A stretch of 64,000 nucleotides of DNA from Dehalococcoidales bacterium (GCA_016783135.1 JADHXC010000001.1:1-64000), one strand, 5' to 3'. Shown: positions 1 through 9,820, counted from the stretch's first letter. Program-made: numbers and translations. The notes: generated from the sequence alone by a model not told the origin.

Positions 1-229
1 CTTATTGAAGGGGAAGGGGATAAAGGGGATAGGGTCACCATACTGTAATTAAGAAAAATCCGGCATTCTGCTGGCCACTGGACATAACGTTGGAAACGAA
101 TCACGCTCGGTTAGCCTCGATTTGTTTCCATTATTCTTCATTATCTGGTTAATCGTCATTATTCTATCTGCCACTAATGTACCGGACTAGCACACCTCCT
201 CGCAAAGTGAGCGTGATTGGGCTATACTG
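1..229. other. Leading intergenic stretch
   Basis: No open reading frame or RNA gene is recognisable here. The first 40 bases are purine-rich and the rest is AT-rich compared with the window. It presumably holds the promoter of the hydrolase gene that begins at 230, but I see no well-spaced -35/-10 pair. Confidence 0.4.
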
Positions 230-1159
230 GTGGGGATGAATCCCTACGACTACTCCACCGATGACGCCCATTTCAACCTTCATCTTAAAAACCAGACGTC
301 CAATTGGCTGCGGTACACGGTCGACTTCCCACCGGCGTTTCAGACGCACCATGAAAAGGGCAAAGTGGTACATGGCGATTACTTCCAGCCCCGTGGTTCT
401 GGCGAAGCTCCCCTTGTAATCCTGCTTCACGGCGTTGGTGATGCCAGTCTGGTGCCCTGCCGGGGACTGGCGCGGAGTCTCGCCGGAAAGGGTATCGCTT
501 GCTTCATTCCGCGTCTCGCTGTCCATTCCAGCCGGCTGGCGGGGGCAGGGTGGCGGCGGATGCCACATATGAGCGACGAAGAGTGGTTCGAAATCTACCG
601 TACCGCAGTAGTAGAGGTACGGCAGGTAGTGGACTGGGCCAGCACCCGTGCCGAGTTGGACAGGCGGAGGGTAGGGGTTCTCGGGGTCAGCTTTGGCGGC
701 CTTATTTCGGCGATATCCATGGCAGTCGATGAGCGCATCACTGCTGCGTCATTCATTGTCAGCGGGGGAAACTCCGGGAAGATTGTCCAGAAGGCCAAGG
801 CCAGAGTGCTCAATAGGGAATACAGGACTACCGAAGCGGAATACCGGGCCGGCCAGCAGCAGTACGAGCGGTATCTTGCCGAGGTCGCGGAAAAAGGCTT
901 CGAGGACGTCATACCGCCGCGGCGGAGTTACCTGAACGACCCGATGACGTTTGCCGGGTATCTCCGTCAGCGCCCCTTGCTGATGATAAACGCGCGCTGG
1001 GACGAGTTCATCCCTAGGGAAGCCACCCTGGACTTCTGGGAAGCATGTGACAGGCCGGCCATTTCGTGGCTACCCGGGACCCACACCGCTATCTGGCTAT
1101 GGTATCCATTTATACGAAGGAGAATAGACAGCTTTTTCGAGTCGGTCTTCGGACTGTGA
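230..1159 (+). CDS. Alpha/beta hydrolase family protein
   Basis: A predicted cytoplasmic serine hydrolase of the alpha/beta-hydrolase fold, about 309 residues. An oxyanion-hole type LLHGVGD motif lies near residue 68 and the nucleophile elbow GVSFGG near residue 154. A late histidine in GTHTA, near residue 284, could complete the triad. The call rests on these motifs; the substrate cannot be told, and esterase or dienelactone-hydrolase-like activity are both possible. The start is GTG at 230, with an in-frame ATG two codons later at 236. The gene stands alone ahead of the molybdopterin oxidoreductase, about 145 bp away, with no sign of a shared job. Confidence 0.8.
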   Translation: MGMNPYDYSTDDAHFNLHLKNQTSNWLRYTVDFPPAFQTHHEKGKVVHGDYFQPRGSGEAPLVILLHGVGDASLVPCRGLARSLAGKGIACFIPRLAVHSSRLAGAGWRRMPHMSDEEWFEIYRTAVVEVRQVVDWASTRAELDRRRVGVLGVSFGGLISAISMAVDERITAASFIVSGGNSGKIVQKAKARVLNREYRTTEAEYRAGQQQYERYLAEVAEKGFEDVIPPRRSYLNDPMTFAGYLRQRPLLMINARWDEFIPREATLDFWEACDRPAISWLPGTHTAIWLWYPFIRRRIDSFFESVFGL

Positions 1160-1304
1160 AGAGAAGTCCCGGGAATAACATCGCTGGCAGTGCCGGGTTG
1201 CCCGCAGACAATGGGATTGTTAAAATTCGTGTATATCGGGGTAAGCATTTCACTGGAGTATGCGGTACTCTTTTGCATAACGTGAAGGGTGAGGAAAGAA
1301 GATA

Positions 1305-3515
1305 GTGACAAACAGTGATATTACCATTGTGCCTATGGGGTGCTGCCATGACTGCGGTGGTCGCTGCGTGTTACGGGCGCATGTGAAGGACGGCGTGATT
1401 ATCCGTATCGAAACAGACAATGGCGAAGAGCCGCAGATACGTGCCTGTATGCGGGGAAGGGCTTACCGGCAGCGTGTCTACTCTCCGGAACGGCTGAAGT
1501 ACCCGCTGCGTCGTGTCGGGGAGCGGGGTGAAGGACGATTTGAGCGTGTGTCCTGGGATGAGGCGCTGGACGTGGTGGCTACGGAGATAAACAGGATTAG
1601 GGAGAAGTACGGCAACGGAGCGATTCTCCTTGCCTCAGGTGCAGGAAACCAGGGAATACTGCATGGTCCTGGAGCGGTGGGGCGACTGCTGATGGGTCTG
1701 GGAGGATTTACCCGCACCTGGTCTTCGCCTTCCTACGAGGGAACTCTGTTTGCCTCCATGGCTACCTATGGCACGATAAACACCGGCAACTCACGGGAAG
1801 ACCTGCTTAACTCCCGCCTCATCATCATGTGGGGATGGGACCCGGCCAACACGGTCTGGGACCCGGGGACCAGCCTGACTCTGGCGAAGGCCCGTGAGAA
1901 GGGTATCAAGGTGGTGGCCATAGACCCCCGCTTCACCGATTCGGCGGCCGTCCTGGCGGACCAGTGGATACCGATTCGACCCGGCACCGATGCCGCGATG
2001 CTGATTGCCATGGCGCATGTCATTATCACCGAGAACTTGCAGGACCAGGCCTTTATTGACAGGCATACCGTTGGCTTTGACGCGTACCGGGACTACGTAC
2101 TCGGCAGGGAGGACGGCACTGCCAGGACGTCGCAATGGGCGGAGACGATTACCGGGGTGCCTGCTGATGTTATCACAAGACTTGCACGCGAGTATGCCAC
2201 TCGCAAACCGTCAGCACTTATTGCCGGTTGGGGTCCGGCACGGTCTGCCCTAGGTGAGCAGTATTCCCGTGCAGCCAACGTGCTGACAGCCATTACCGGC
2301 AATATCGGTATTCCCGGTGGCTATGCCGCTGGGTTCATGAGGGCTTACACAAGTCGTGCCTCGCACCGATCGGGCGGCTCGCGCGGACCCGGTAATCCGG
2401 TGGAGACGGGATCACCGCCGCGAAAGGAAAGTCTCTATAAATTGCGGGGCGGGACCAACCCCAGCAGTGCCCGCATTCACTACAGCAAGATATATGATGC
2501 TATCCTGCGGGGTCGTTCCGGTGGTCATCCTGTGGATGTAAAGATGCTCTACGTGGTAGCAGCCAATCTTATCAACCAGCACGGTAATACCCGGCGCGGG
2601 GTGGAGGCTCTCAAATCCCGTTCGCTGGACTTCGTAGTCGTCCAGGACCAGTTCATGACGCCCACTGCCCGGCTGGCCGATATCGTCCTGCCGGTGAATA
2701 CCTTCATGGAGCGCAGCGACCTCGCACCTCCCTGGCTCGGCTCACCCTACTATATCTATCTCAACCAGGCAGTAGACTCCCTGTACGAATCGAAGACTGA
2801 CATGGAGATATGCCGGGAGCTTGCCGGCAAGATGGGCATCCAGGAAGTGTTCGGTGATATCACCGAGGAGCAGATGCTGCGTGGAATCGCGGCGGGTCGC
2901 AGCGATATAGATGACTACGAAGCTATGAAGCGGGATGGTGTGCTCAAGATAAAGGACGTACCACCGACCATATCCTTCAAGGAGCAGATTGAAGACCCGG
3001 AGAACAATCCTTTCCCGACTCTTTCCGGCAAGATAGAGATATACTGCGAGCATCTGGCGGAGATGGATAACCCTGTGATACCGCCGATACCGAAGTATAT
3101 CAGCCCGCCGGAGAATTACGATGACCCCCTGTCCAGTAAATATCCGCTACAACTGATAACCCCTCATCCCAAGAGGGGAACACACTCGTCGCTGGATATG
3201 GTACCGTGGCTGAAGGAAGTCGAACCTCAGGCAGTGTGGCTCAATACCTCCGATGCCGGGAGCCGGGGAATAAATGACGGAGCGCTCGTTGACATCTATA
3301 ATGACCGTGGTAGAATCCGCATCCCTGCCAGAGTAACCGAGCGCATCATGCCGGGTGTCGTCTGCGTATATGAGGGGAGCTGGTACGACCCCGATGAAGA
3401 TGGTGTCGACCGTGGAGGGTGTGCCAACGTACTCACGCCCGATGAGCACTCACCCGGTGGTGGGGCAATCGCCAATACGGCCCTGGTCCAGGTAGCACCG
3501 GCGCCGGATGAATAG
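1305..3515 (+). CDS. Molybdopterin-dependent oxidoreductase (DMSO reductase family), catalytic subunit
   Basis: A 736-residue catalytic subunit of the DMSO-reductase superfamily, which binds bis-molybdopterin guanine dinucleotide and one [4Fe-4S] cluster. The N-terminus carries the cluster ligands CCHDCGGRC followed by a fourth Cys in RACMRGRAY. Next come the family's typical SWDEALD segment, the central MGD-binding domains, and a C-terminal domain with the TPHPKRGTHSS motif. There is no twin-arginine signal, so the enzyme is predicted to be cytoplasmic unless exported with a partner. The start is GTG at 1305. The substrate is not identifiable. An electron-transfer ferredoxin subunit would be expected just downstream, but only a broken remnant is seen (3538-3657). 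The Mo ligand residue could not be assigned with confidence. Confidence 0.9.
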   Translation: MTNSDITIVPMGCCHDCGGRCVLRAHVKDGVIIRIETDNGEEPQIRACMRGRAYRQRVYSPERLKYPLRRVGERGEGRFERVSWDEALDVVATEINRIREKYGNGAILLASGAGNQGILHGPGAVGRLLMGLGGFTRTWSSPSYEGTLFASMATYGTINTGNSREDLLNSRLIIMWGWDPANTVWDPGTSLTLAKAREKGIKVVAIDPRFTDSAAVLADQWIPIRPGTDAAMLIAMAHVIITENLQDQAFIDRHTVGFDAYRDYVLGREDGTARTSQWAETITGVPADVITRLAREYATRKPSALIAGWGPARSALGEQYSRAANVLTAITGNIGIPGGYAAGFMRAYTSRASHRSGGSRGPGNPVETGSPPRKESLYKLRGGTNPSSARIHYSKIYDAILRGRSGGHPVDVKMLYVVAANLINQHGNTRRGVEALKSRSLDFVVVQDQFMTPTARLADIVLPVNTFMERSDLAPPWLGSPYYIYLNQAVDSLYESKTDMEICRELAGKMGIQEVFGDITEEQMLRGIAAGRSDIDDYEAMKRDGVLKIKDVPPTISFKEQIEDPENNPFPTLSGKIEIYCEHLAEMDNPVIPPIPKYISPPENYDDPLSSKYPLQLITPHPKRGTHSSLDMVPWLKEVEPQAVWLNTSDAGSRGINDGALVDIYNDRGRIRIPARVTERIMPGVVCVYEGSWYDPDEDGVDRGGCANVLTPDEHSPGGGAIANTALVQVAPAPDE

Positions 3516-3537
3516 TAGAGGACGTACTCTGATCCGG

Positions 3538-3657
3538 ATGGGCTTCTACTTCGACCGGACACGGTGCACGGGGTGCTATGCTTGTGCTCTAACCTGGCAT
3601 GTGCTCGCATGAGACTGATTTGCTACGCCCGCAATGACGGACCGGTGGTACCACTAT
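3538..3657 (+). pseudogene. Remnant of a ferredoxin-type (DmsB/NrfC-like) electron-transfer subunit
   Basis: Starting at an ATG 22 bp after the oxidoreductase stop, 24 codons read like the N-terminus of the four-cluster ferredoxin partner of such enzymes, including FDRTRCTGCYACA. The frame then ends at TGA 3610-3612. A second frame starting at the overlapping ATG 3609 reads MRLICYARNDG and then stops. This matches where family members continue with a W-x-R-x-I type strand, so the two pieces look like one gene broken by an indel and then truncated. RNase P RNA begins about 100 bp further on, so the remaining two-thirds of the gene is missing. The assignment rests on a short motif. Confidence 0.6.
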
Positions 3658-3718
3658 GAGGGGCATAACCGCGCACCCCTGTTCTGAGTGGCGCGCAGTC
3701 CCGGCACCAGCAAATGGT

Positions 3719-3747
3719 TTGACTAATCGGGGTACCTATATTAGAGT
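3719..3747 (+). promoter_or_regulatory. Promoter of RNase P RNA
   Basis: A -35 TTGACT (3719-3724) and a -10 TAGAGT (3742-3747) are separated by 17 bp. The expected start site, 6-8 bases downstream, falls on about 3754, which is where the P1 helix of the RNase P RNA begins. Confidence 0.65.
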
Positions 3748-3753
3748 GTAGGC

Positions 3754-4131
3754 GGGGCAAGTAAACCGGGTGACCGCCTGTCTGGGTCGATTTCGGCACA
3801 GATGGGAGGAAAGTCCGAGCTCCACCGGGCAGGATGCTGGGTAACACCCAGGGGGGGTGACCCCACGGAAAGTGCCACAGAAACATACCGCCCGTAGTGG
3901 CTCCGCCGGTACGGGTAAGGGTGAAATGGTGAGGTAAGAGCTCACCAGCGGTCGGGAGACCGGCCGGCTGGGCAAACCCCATCCGGAGCAAGACCAAATA
4001 GGGGGACAACAGGGTGCCCGGTCCTATCCCCGGGTTGGTCGCATGACCCTGGTGGTAACATCAGGGCTAGATAGATGGTCACCACCCTTCTGAGAAGGGT
4101 ACAGAACTCGGCTTACAGGTTTGCTTGGCCC
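3754..4131 (+). ncRNA. rnpB: RNase P RNA, bacterial type A
   Basis: This is the catalytic RNA of ribonuclease P, which matures tRNA 5' ends. The diagnostic conserved regions are present in order: GAGGAAAGTCCGAGCTCC (CR I) near 3806, ACAGAAA near 3877, and CAGAACTCGGCTTACAG near 4101. The 5' GGGCAAGTAAACC and 3' GGTTTGCTTGGCCC segments pair to form helix P1, which fixes the ends to within a few bases. About 378 nt is normal for the ancestral type. It has its own promoter and lies between the oxidoreductase remnant and the S41 protease gene. Confidence 0.95.
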
Positions 4132-4285
4132 ATTTATCGTGTGGTATCAGCTTCCCCACCGTGTTTTAATGGTTGCGGACTATTTGTGACAGGCCTGGTG
4201 GAAGTGAAGCGATAGTGTGTTGCCGTAATGGAAGCTCATTCCGGCTGTGTTCCAATATACATACCTTGGGTGGAGGGTGAGAGCG

Positions 4286-5428
4286 ATGCTAAAAGAGATG
4301 GCCATTAAAGCTGCGAGCCTGCTACTGATAGCGGGTCTCGTGCTGCTGCCAGGCGCTGGCTGCACTGTATTTACGGAGTCTGAAGCGGAGCCCGGACCGG
4401 ACTTCAGCCTGCTGAAAGAAGCCTGGGATGTCGTCTACGAGGAGTATGTCGAGCAGGAGAAGCTTGACGACGAGACCCTGCTCCGGGGGGCTATCAAGGG
4501 TATGGTAGACGCCCTCGATGACCCGTACAGCTCCTATATGGATTCTGATGCCTACGAAATGAGCGCCAGTGACCTGACGGGGAAGTTCGAGGGTATTGGT
4601 GCCTATGTTGGCTATGACGAAGGCAGAATAGTGATTATATCTCCCATCCCCGGCTCTCCGGCAGACAAGGCGGGCATCCGGGCAGGTGATATCATAATGG
4701 CTATTGATGATGAGTCTACCGTCGAAATGAACATCATGGATGCCGTTTCCCGTATCCGTGGTACCCGGGGTACTCCGGTGAGTCTCTTGGTGCTGCATGA
4801 AGATGAGACCGAGCCGGTGGAAATTGAGATAATCAGGGGGGAAATAGAGCTGGTCAGTGTGCTGTTCGAGATGGAGGAAGACATTGCTCATATTACCATT
4901 ACCAACTTCAGTGAACGTACCGGTGATGAACTGTCTTCGGCGCTGGAAGATATGGCGGCGGAGACAGCCAGCGGTATTATCCTGGATTTGCGTAACAACC
5001 CCGGCGGACTGCTGTCCTCCGTGGTTGAAGTAGCCAGCCGATTCCTGGAGAAGGGCATAATAGTCTCCACAGTCGATAATGAAGGTAACAGGGATGAATT
5101 GTCGGTAAAACGCAGGGGTGAGGTGATTGACCTGCCTATGGTCGTCCTGGTGAACAACTACAGCGCCAGTGGCAGCGAGGTGCTGGCCGGAGCCCTGCAG
5201 GACCATGAGCGGGCTGTTGTTGCCGGTGCTCTTACCTTCGGCAAGGGTAGTGTAAATATCCTGCACCAGCTCTCTGACGGTTCAGGGTTGTATATCACTA
5301 TTGGCCGCTGGTACACCCCCGGTGGTCGTCTCATCGAAGGTGAGGGAATTGAGCCGGACTATACGCTTGACCCTGAGGAACAGGATGCCTTTGAGTGGGC
5401 TCTCGACTACCTGAAGAACAGCATGTAG
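4286..5428 (+). CDS. ctpA: S41 family C-terminal processing peptidase
   Basis: A secreted or membrane-anchored serine protease of the CtpA/Prc family, 380 residues. An N-terminal hydrophobic segment ends in PGAGC, so it may be a lipoprotein, although the lipobox is not classical. A PDZ domain (roughly residues 95-175; GSPADKAGIRAGD) precedes the S41 catalytic domain. The nucleophile Ser lies in NNYSASGSEV and the general-base Lys in TFGKGSV, so the Ser-Lys dyad looks intact. The start is set at ATG 4286, preceded by a purine-rich GAGGGTGAG. A longer in-frame ATG at 4247 has no good ribosome site and would bury the signal peptide. Substrates are unknown. Confidence 0.92.
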   Translation: MLKEMAIKAASLLLIAGLVLLPGAGCTVFTESEAEPGPDFSLLKEAWDVVYEEYVEQEKLDDETLLRGAIKGMVDALDDPYSSYMDSDAYEMSASDLTGKFEGIGAYVGYDEGRIVIISPIPGSPADKAGIRAGDIIMAIDDESTVEMNIMDAVSRIRGTRGTPVSLLVLHEDETEPVEIEIIRGEIELVSVLFEMEEDIAHITITNFSERTGDELSSALEDMAAETASGIILDLRNNPGGLLSSVVEVASRFLEKGIIVSTVDNEGNRDELSVKRRGEVIDLPMVVLVNNYSASGSEVLAGALQDHERAVVAGALTFGKGSVNILHQLSDGSGLYITIGRWYTPGGRLIEGEGIEPDYTLDPEEQDAFEWALDYLKNSM

Positions 5429-5560
5429 CCCCTAATTATATGGTGGGAACCGGCTTTCTTGTCTCCGGTCACGGTATGCGGTACTATTGGGTACTGGTCA
5501 GGCACTAATCTAATACAGAAGTAATCTCAGCACCGGTGTATTTAAGAGGGAGGTACAGTT

Positions 5561-6769
5561 ATGGCAGTGGAGATACGACCGATAACCCCGGAGGAGCTTG
5601 ATGAATTCAAGCGTGTTGCGGGCAACGCACTGGTGATGAACCCGGACACCTTCGTCGGGATGCGTCCCGAGTTCACCCTGTGCGCCTTCGAGGACGGTAA
5701 GCTGACTACCTCCTATGCCGCCTGGCCGTTCATGATGAGGCTAAACGGCACTGCTGTTCCTGTTGCTGCGGTTACCACTGTCGGTACCCTGCCGGTCTAC
5801 CGTCGTCGTGGTTATTTACGTAAGGTGACCGCACGCTATTTCCAGCAGCTACACGAACAGGGAGAGCGGGCGATAGCCATCCTCTTCGCGTCGAGGGCCG
5901 CCATCTACCAGCGGTATGGCTATGCCGTGGTCTCGACGAACGTATCCTACACTATGGACCCCCGGTATCTTCAGTTTGCGTTCCCCAGTTCGGCAACCGG
6001 TACATTTCGCGAGCTTGGTGATGACGACTTCCCTTTGCTGGTGAATCTCTATCGGAGCTTCCGCGAAGAAAGAACAGGGCTCATCCACCGTGGTCGTGAG
6101 ATGTGGTACGCCAGTGCACTGGCGGCACCGCCGTCAGGGGGGTTTCTGCATAGAGTGGTCTATGAAGAGGATGGAGAGCCGCAGGGCTACCTGATTTATA
6201 CGACTCAGCCCGGAAGCGCTCAGGTACCCGGAAGTGCTCAGGCGCCCGGTAACTCCATCACTATCCGTGACCTGGCCTGGTTGACGTCATCCGCATACCG
6301 GGCAGTCTGGGATTACTTCGCCAGCATGGACATAATAGAAAGAATCACCTGGGGACGAGTACCATCGGACGACCCTCTGCCACACCTTCTACTTGAGCCG
6401 AGAATGCTTAGAGTGACCTCCAGCGACGGTATTTTGGGGCGTATCGTCGATGTCGAGCGGGCGTTACCGAGTCGCTGCTATGATGAGGAGGCAGTCCTCA
6501 CCTTTGGGATACATGATGATTTCTGCCCTTGGAACCAGGGTGGGTGGAAGCTGGAGACCTCACCGGAGGGAAGCTCAATCACCCATACCAGCGAGACCCC
6601 GCAGGTGGTGATGCCGGTCAGCACCCTGGCGATGCTGGTATTCGGCCAGATAAGCGCGACCGAAGCCGCCCGAATGGCGCGCCTTGAGGCCAACGAACCG
6701 GATGCTCTGCCGATGTGGGACAGGACAATGCACACTCGCTACCGGCCGATTTGTACCGACATGTTCTAG
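5561..6769 (+). CDS. GNAT family N-acetyltransferase, Eis-like
   Basis: A 402-residue enhanced-intracellular-survival-type acetyltransferase. The N-terminal GNAT domain carries the acetyl-CoA loop VTTVGTLPVYRRRGYLRK (residues about 72-89), then a second GNAT-like half, then a C-terminal sterol-carrier-like domain from about residue 300. It ends in Phe; in Eis the C-terminal carboxylate takes part in catalysis. Family members acetylate amines on aminoglycosides, lysines or small molecules, but the substrate here is unknown. RBS GGGAGG lies about 9 bases before ATG 5561. Residues about 216-228 hold a short degenerate repeat (GSAQVPGSAQAPG), probably a surface loop. It converges on def. Confidence 0.87.
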   Translation: MAVEIRPITPEELDEFKRVAGNALVMNPDTFVGMRPEFTLCAFEDGKLTTSYAAWPFMMRLNGTAVPVAAVTTVGTLPVYRRRGYLRKVTARYFQQLHEQGERAIAILFASRAAIYQRYGYAVVSTNVSYTMDPRYLQFAFPSSATGTFRELGDDDFPLLVNLYRSFREERTGLIHRGREMWYASALAAPPSGGFLHRVVYEEDGEPQGYLIYTTQPGSAQVPGSAQAPGNSITIRDLAWLTSSAYRAVWDYFASMDIIERITWGRVPSDDPLPHLLLEPRMLRVTSSDGILGRIVDVERALPSRCYDEEAVLTFGIHDDFCPWNQGGWKLETSPEGSSITHTSETPQVVMPVSTLAMLVFGQISATEAARMARLEANEPDALPMWDRTMHTRYRPICTDMF

Positions 6770-6817
6770 GCCTGGGGCTGTTGGTTTTGCTGTCGCAGGG
6801 ATATCTGGTCCGAAGCA

Positions 6818-7327
6818 CTAGTATTCTGCCAGCGGGTCGGAAGCCTCTTCAGGCTGAAGCATTTCCACCGGGCGCAACTCGTCCAGGCTGTCCAGGTGGT
6901 CGATGTACAGCACGCCGTTTATATGGTCTATCTCGTGCTGGAGGACCCGGGCAAGCAGGTCTTCGCCTTTTAGCCGGGTCTCCTTACCGTCCCGGTCAAG
7001 GGCCTTGACTGTGACCTTTGCTGCCCGCCGCACATCAGCGACATAGCCGGGGATGCTGAGGCAGCCTTCGACTCCCACTATCTCGCCGGTCCTGCGGACT
7101 ATCTGCGGGTTGATGAGGACGATTTCTTCCTCTTCAGGAAGCTGGATGACAACCACTCGCATTGTTATGCCTACCTGTGGTGCTGCTAGGCCGACGCCGG
7201 AAGCGGCATGCATCGACTCCAGCATATCGTCGACTAGCCTGTGTATCGAGCCGTCGATGTTCTTGACCCGCCTGCTTTTCTGACTCAGCACGGGGTCAGG
7301 CATAGTGCGGATTGGAATAATTGCCAT
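6818..7327 (-). CDS. def: Peptide deformylase
   Basis: Removes the formyl group from the N-terminal methionine of new proteins; a metalloenzyme. All three family motifs are intact: GVGLAAPQVG (residues about 44-53), EGCLS and HEIDH, which supply the Cys and two His metal ligands and the catalytic Glu. The length of 169 residues is normal. It is the last gene of a minus-strand run trmD-rplS-priA-def, 69 bp after priA. Confidence 0.97.
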   Translation of the reverse strand: MAIIPIRTMPDPVLSQKSRRVKNIDGSIHRLVDDMLESMHAASGVGLAAPQVGITMRVVVIQLPEEEEIVLINPQIVRRTGEIVGVEGCLSIPGYVADVRRAAKVTVKALDRDGKETRLKGEDLLARVLQHEIDHINGVLYIDHLDSLDELRPVEMLQPEEASDPLAEY

Positions 7328-7396
7328 CAGGGCTTCATCCCTTCACAGTCCCAAATGGTAGAATCTGGTGCTGCGTATCTATTTCTACTATATCGC

Positions 7397-9820
7397 CTAC
7401 AGCCCCACGGGGTCAATGTCCACTGTCCAGCCCTGCGGCAGCGGTATCTGTGCCAGGAAATCGGACAGCTCCGAGCCGCGGAGTATTATCTGCCAGCGGA
7501 ACCTGCCCCGCAGGCGGTGAATGAAGGCCGGCGCCGGACCGATGAGACTGAGGTCGGCTATTCCCCTGGCGTCCCTCTCTTCAAGGATACGTCGCTCCAT
7601 ATTTTTCGCCTCCCTCCAGCAGGCGGCGTCGTTGGCGTGTATGTAAGTGAGACTGGCAAGCTGTGTGAATGGCGGGTTGCGGAGCTGCCGGCGGTAGGTG
7701 ATTTCTGTCTCGTAGAAGAGGTCATAGTCGTGGCCGGCCGCGGCCTGGACGGCATAGTGCTCAGGTGCATAGGTCTGGATGATTACCTGCCCCGGTACCG
7801 TGCCCCGCCCGGCACGTCCCGCCACCTGGCAGAGAAGCTGAAATGTCCGTTCTCCGGCGCGGAAGTCGGGCAGGTTAAGACCGGTATCCGCGTTGACAAC
7901 TCCCACCAGAGTGACGCTGGGCATGTCCAGTCCCTTGGCAACCATCTGCGTGCCGATGAGAATGTCCGCCTCGTGGTTGCGGAACCGGTCCAGGATTTCC
8001 TGGTGTGATTGATTCCGTCGGGTTACATCGCTGTCCCAGCGCAGCAATCGTGCATCGGGAAAGGCCAGACTGGTTTCCCGTTCCAGTCGCTGGGTCCCGA
8101 GGCCGAGGAACTTTATTCTCCGGCTCATGCAGCGCGGGCAGGTGTGGGGCACTTGTGCCCTCTGGTTGCACTGGTGGCAGACGAGTACATCTTCGGTTAG
8201 GTGGTAGCTGAGGGGAGTCTCGCAGCGCCGGCATGCCAGAACAAAGCCGCAGTTGCGACACTGGATGGAGGTGGCGGCACCTCTACGATTCAGGAAGAGG
8301 ATAGCCTGTTCTCCGTTGGCCAGGACCCGCTCTATGCCCTCGGACAGGGCGACACTGAAGATGCTGCGGTTCCCCGCTTTAAGCTCTTCCCTGAGGTCGA
8401 TTATCTCGACATGGGGCAGGGAAGCACCCCCGCCGGGAGTGACGCGCTCGGGAAGGCGCAGCAAAACGTAATCGTCCCGCTGAGCACGGTGGAAGGTCTC
8501 GACGTCGGGTGTAGCGCTGCCGAGGACAACCGTCGCTCCGACCAGTTCAGCCAGCTTGATTGTGGTGTCACGGACATGGTAGCGCGGCGACTGCTCCTGC
8601 TGTTTGTAGGTCCATTCGTGCTCTTCGTCGATGACGATAAGTCCCAGGTCCGGCTGCGGTGCGAAGAGGGCGCTCCTCGGACCGATAACGACATCGAACT
8701 CGCCGTTCCTTATCGCCTGCCACTCGTCATACTGCTCTCCGGGGGAGAGCCGGCTGTGGAGCACGGCGACGCGATTGGGGAAGCGGGCGGCGAAGCGTTC
8801 GATTGTCTGCGGGGTAAGAGAGATTTCCGGAACGAGTACGATACCCCGTTTGCCCATTCTGATGGTCTCTGCCAGGGCTTGCAGGTAGACCTCTGTCTTG
8901 CCGCTGCCGGTGACCCCGTGCAGCAGGAACACTTCAGGATAGGAGTGGGTTGGCGCTGTCAGGCTGGAGCGGATGGTCTGGAAAGCGGTTTCCTGGGCGG
9001 GAGTGAGATGCAGTGGATGGGAGGGGGCAGTACCCTGTGGGATAAACGGATGGCGTCTGACCTCGACCTGCTCAAGTATCACCAGCCCTTTTTTCTGCAT
9101 GGTGTCGATAACGGCGCGGCTGATGTTTAGCTGCTGCCGCACCTCAAACAGGGGCACCGGTCCTGGCCTCTCTGCCAGGAACTCGAGAAGGGCGGCCTGT
9201 TTCGTGGCACGCGCCATATTCAATCTGGCCTGTCGGGCTTCATCAGGCGTAACAGTCAGGCGCAGGTAGGGCACCAGCTTCGGTCCTATCCTGTCCCTTT
9301 CCAGTGCGTGGCTTCTGGCGACGAGGCCACGGCCAACCAGGTGTGAGACCACCGTATGGGCGTTCCTCTTACCGAGTGCCTTTTCCAGTTGCCGGAGACT
9401 CACACTGTCCTGCTGGTCTGCCAGTTGCAGGACGTACCTCTGCTGCTGTGTGAGTGTGGCGGGGTCATATCCCCGTCCGGTCAGAGAAATATAGGTCAGC
9501 GTTCTTCGTTCAAAGCCGGGTGGCAGCATCAGGGCCACGGCGTCGAAAAGGGGTGACAGGTAGTAGTTGCTTATCCACCGTGCCAGCAGGATATGTGCCG
9601 GAGACAGGAGAGGAAGAGGGTCAATGTTACCAATTATGTCCCGGGTCTCTTCTACCGCGGCATAATCGGTCAGTTCGAGGACAATGCCCTGGAGTGTTTT
9701 GTCGCCGAAGGGGACCCAGACAGCTTGACCGGCTTTGACATTGAGTCCCTGGGGGATGGAATAGCTGAACGTCCTGCGCTGGGCTATCGGCGAATTAACG
9801 CTAACCTCGGCATAGCTCAT
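7397..9820 (-). CDS. priA: Primosomal protein N' (replication restart helicase PriA)
   Basis: An 807-residue 3'-5' DNA helicase that reloads the replisome at stalled forks. It has the N-terminal 3' DNA-binding domain, then a helicase core with Walker A GVTGSGKTE (about residue 304) and a DEEH-type motif II. Paired zinc-ligand Cys motifs follow (CRNCGFVLACRRC and CHQC...CPRC, residues about 530-575), then helicase motifs V-VI ending in QVAGRAGRG. It lies 44 bp after rplS. The opposite strand carries long open frames (for example 8201-9130) that are shadows of this gene. Confidence 0.97.
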   Translation of the reverse strand: MSYAEVSVNSPIAQRRTFSYSIPQGLNVKAGQAVWVPFGDKTLQGIVLELTDYAAVEETRDIIGNIDPLPLLSPAHILLARWISNYYLSPLFDAVALMLPPGFERRTLTYISLTGRGYDPATLTQQQRYVLQLADQQDSVSLRQLEKALGKRNAHTVVSHLVGRGLVARSHALERDRIGPKLVPYLRLTVTPDEARQARLNMARATKQAALLEFLAERPGPVPLFEVRQQLNISRAVIDTMQKKGLVILEQVEVRRHPFIPQGTAPSHPLHLTPAQETAFQTIRSSLTAPTHSYPEVFLLHGVTGSGKTEVYLQALAETIRMGKRGIVLVPEISLTPQTIERFAARFPNRVAVLHSRLSPGEQYDEWQAIRNGEFDVVIGPRSALFAPQPDLGLIVIDEEHEWTYKQQEQSPRYHVRDTTIKLAELVGATVVLGSATPDVETFHRAQRDDYVLLRLPERVTPGGGASLPHVEIIDLREELKAGNRSIFSVALSEGIERVLANGEQAILFLNRRGAATSIQCRNCGFVLACRRCETPLSYHLTEDVLVCHQCNQRAQVPHTCPRCMSRRIKFLGLGTQRLERETSLAFPDARLLRWDSDVTRRNQSHQEILDRFRNHEADILIGTQMVAKGLDMPSVTLVGVVNADTGLNLPDFRAGERTFQLLCQVAGRAGRGTVPGQVIIQTYAPEHYAVQAAAGHDYDLFYETEITYRRQLRNPPFTQLASLTYIHANDAACWREAKNMERRILEERDARGIADLSLIGPAPAFIHRLRGRFRWQIILRGSELSDFLAQIPLPQGWTVDIDPVGL

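Noticed and set aside
3610-3657. Selenocysteine readthrough of the TGA in the ferredoxin remnant
   Set aside because: The same frame meets another TGA within two codons and the following sequence is not family-like, so this is decay.
5429-5560. Terminator after the S41 protease gene
   Set aside because: Only a weak ACCGG/CCGGT pairing with no T-run.
8201-9130. A 309-codon open frame on the plus strand
   Set aside because: It lies fully within priA, whose motifs are intact; it is a high-GC shadow frame.
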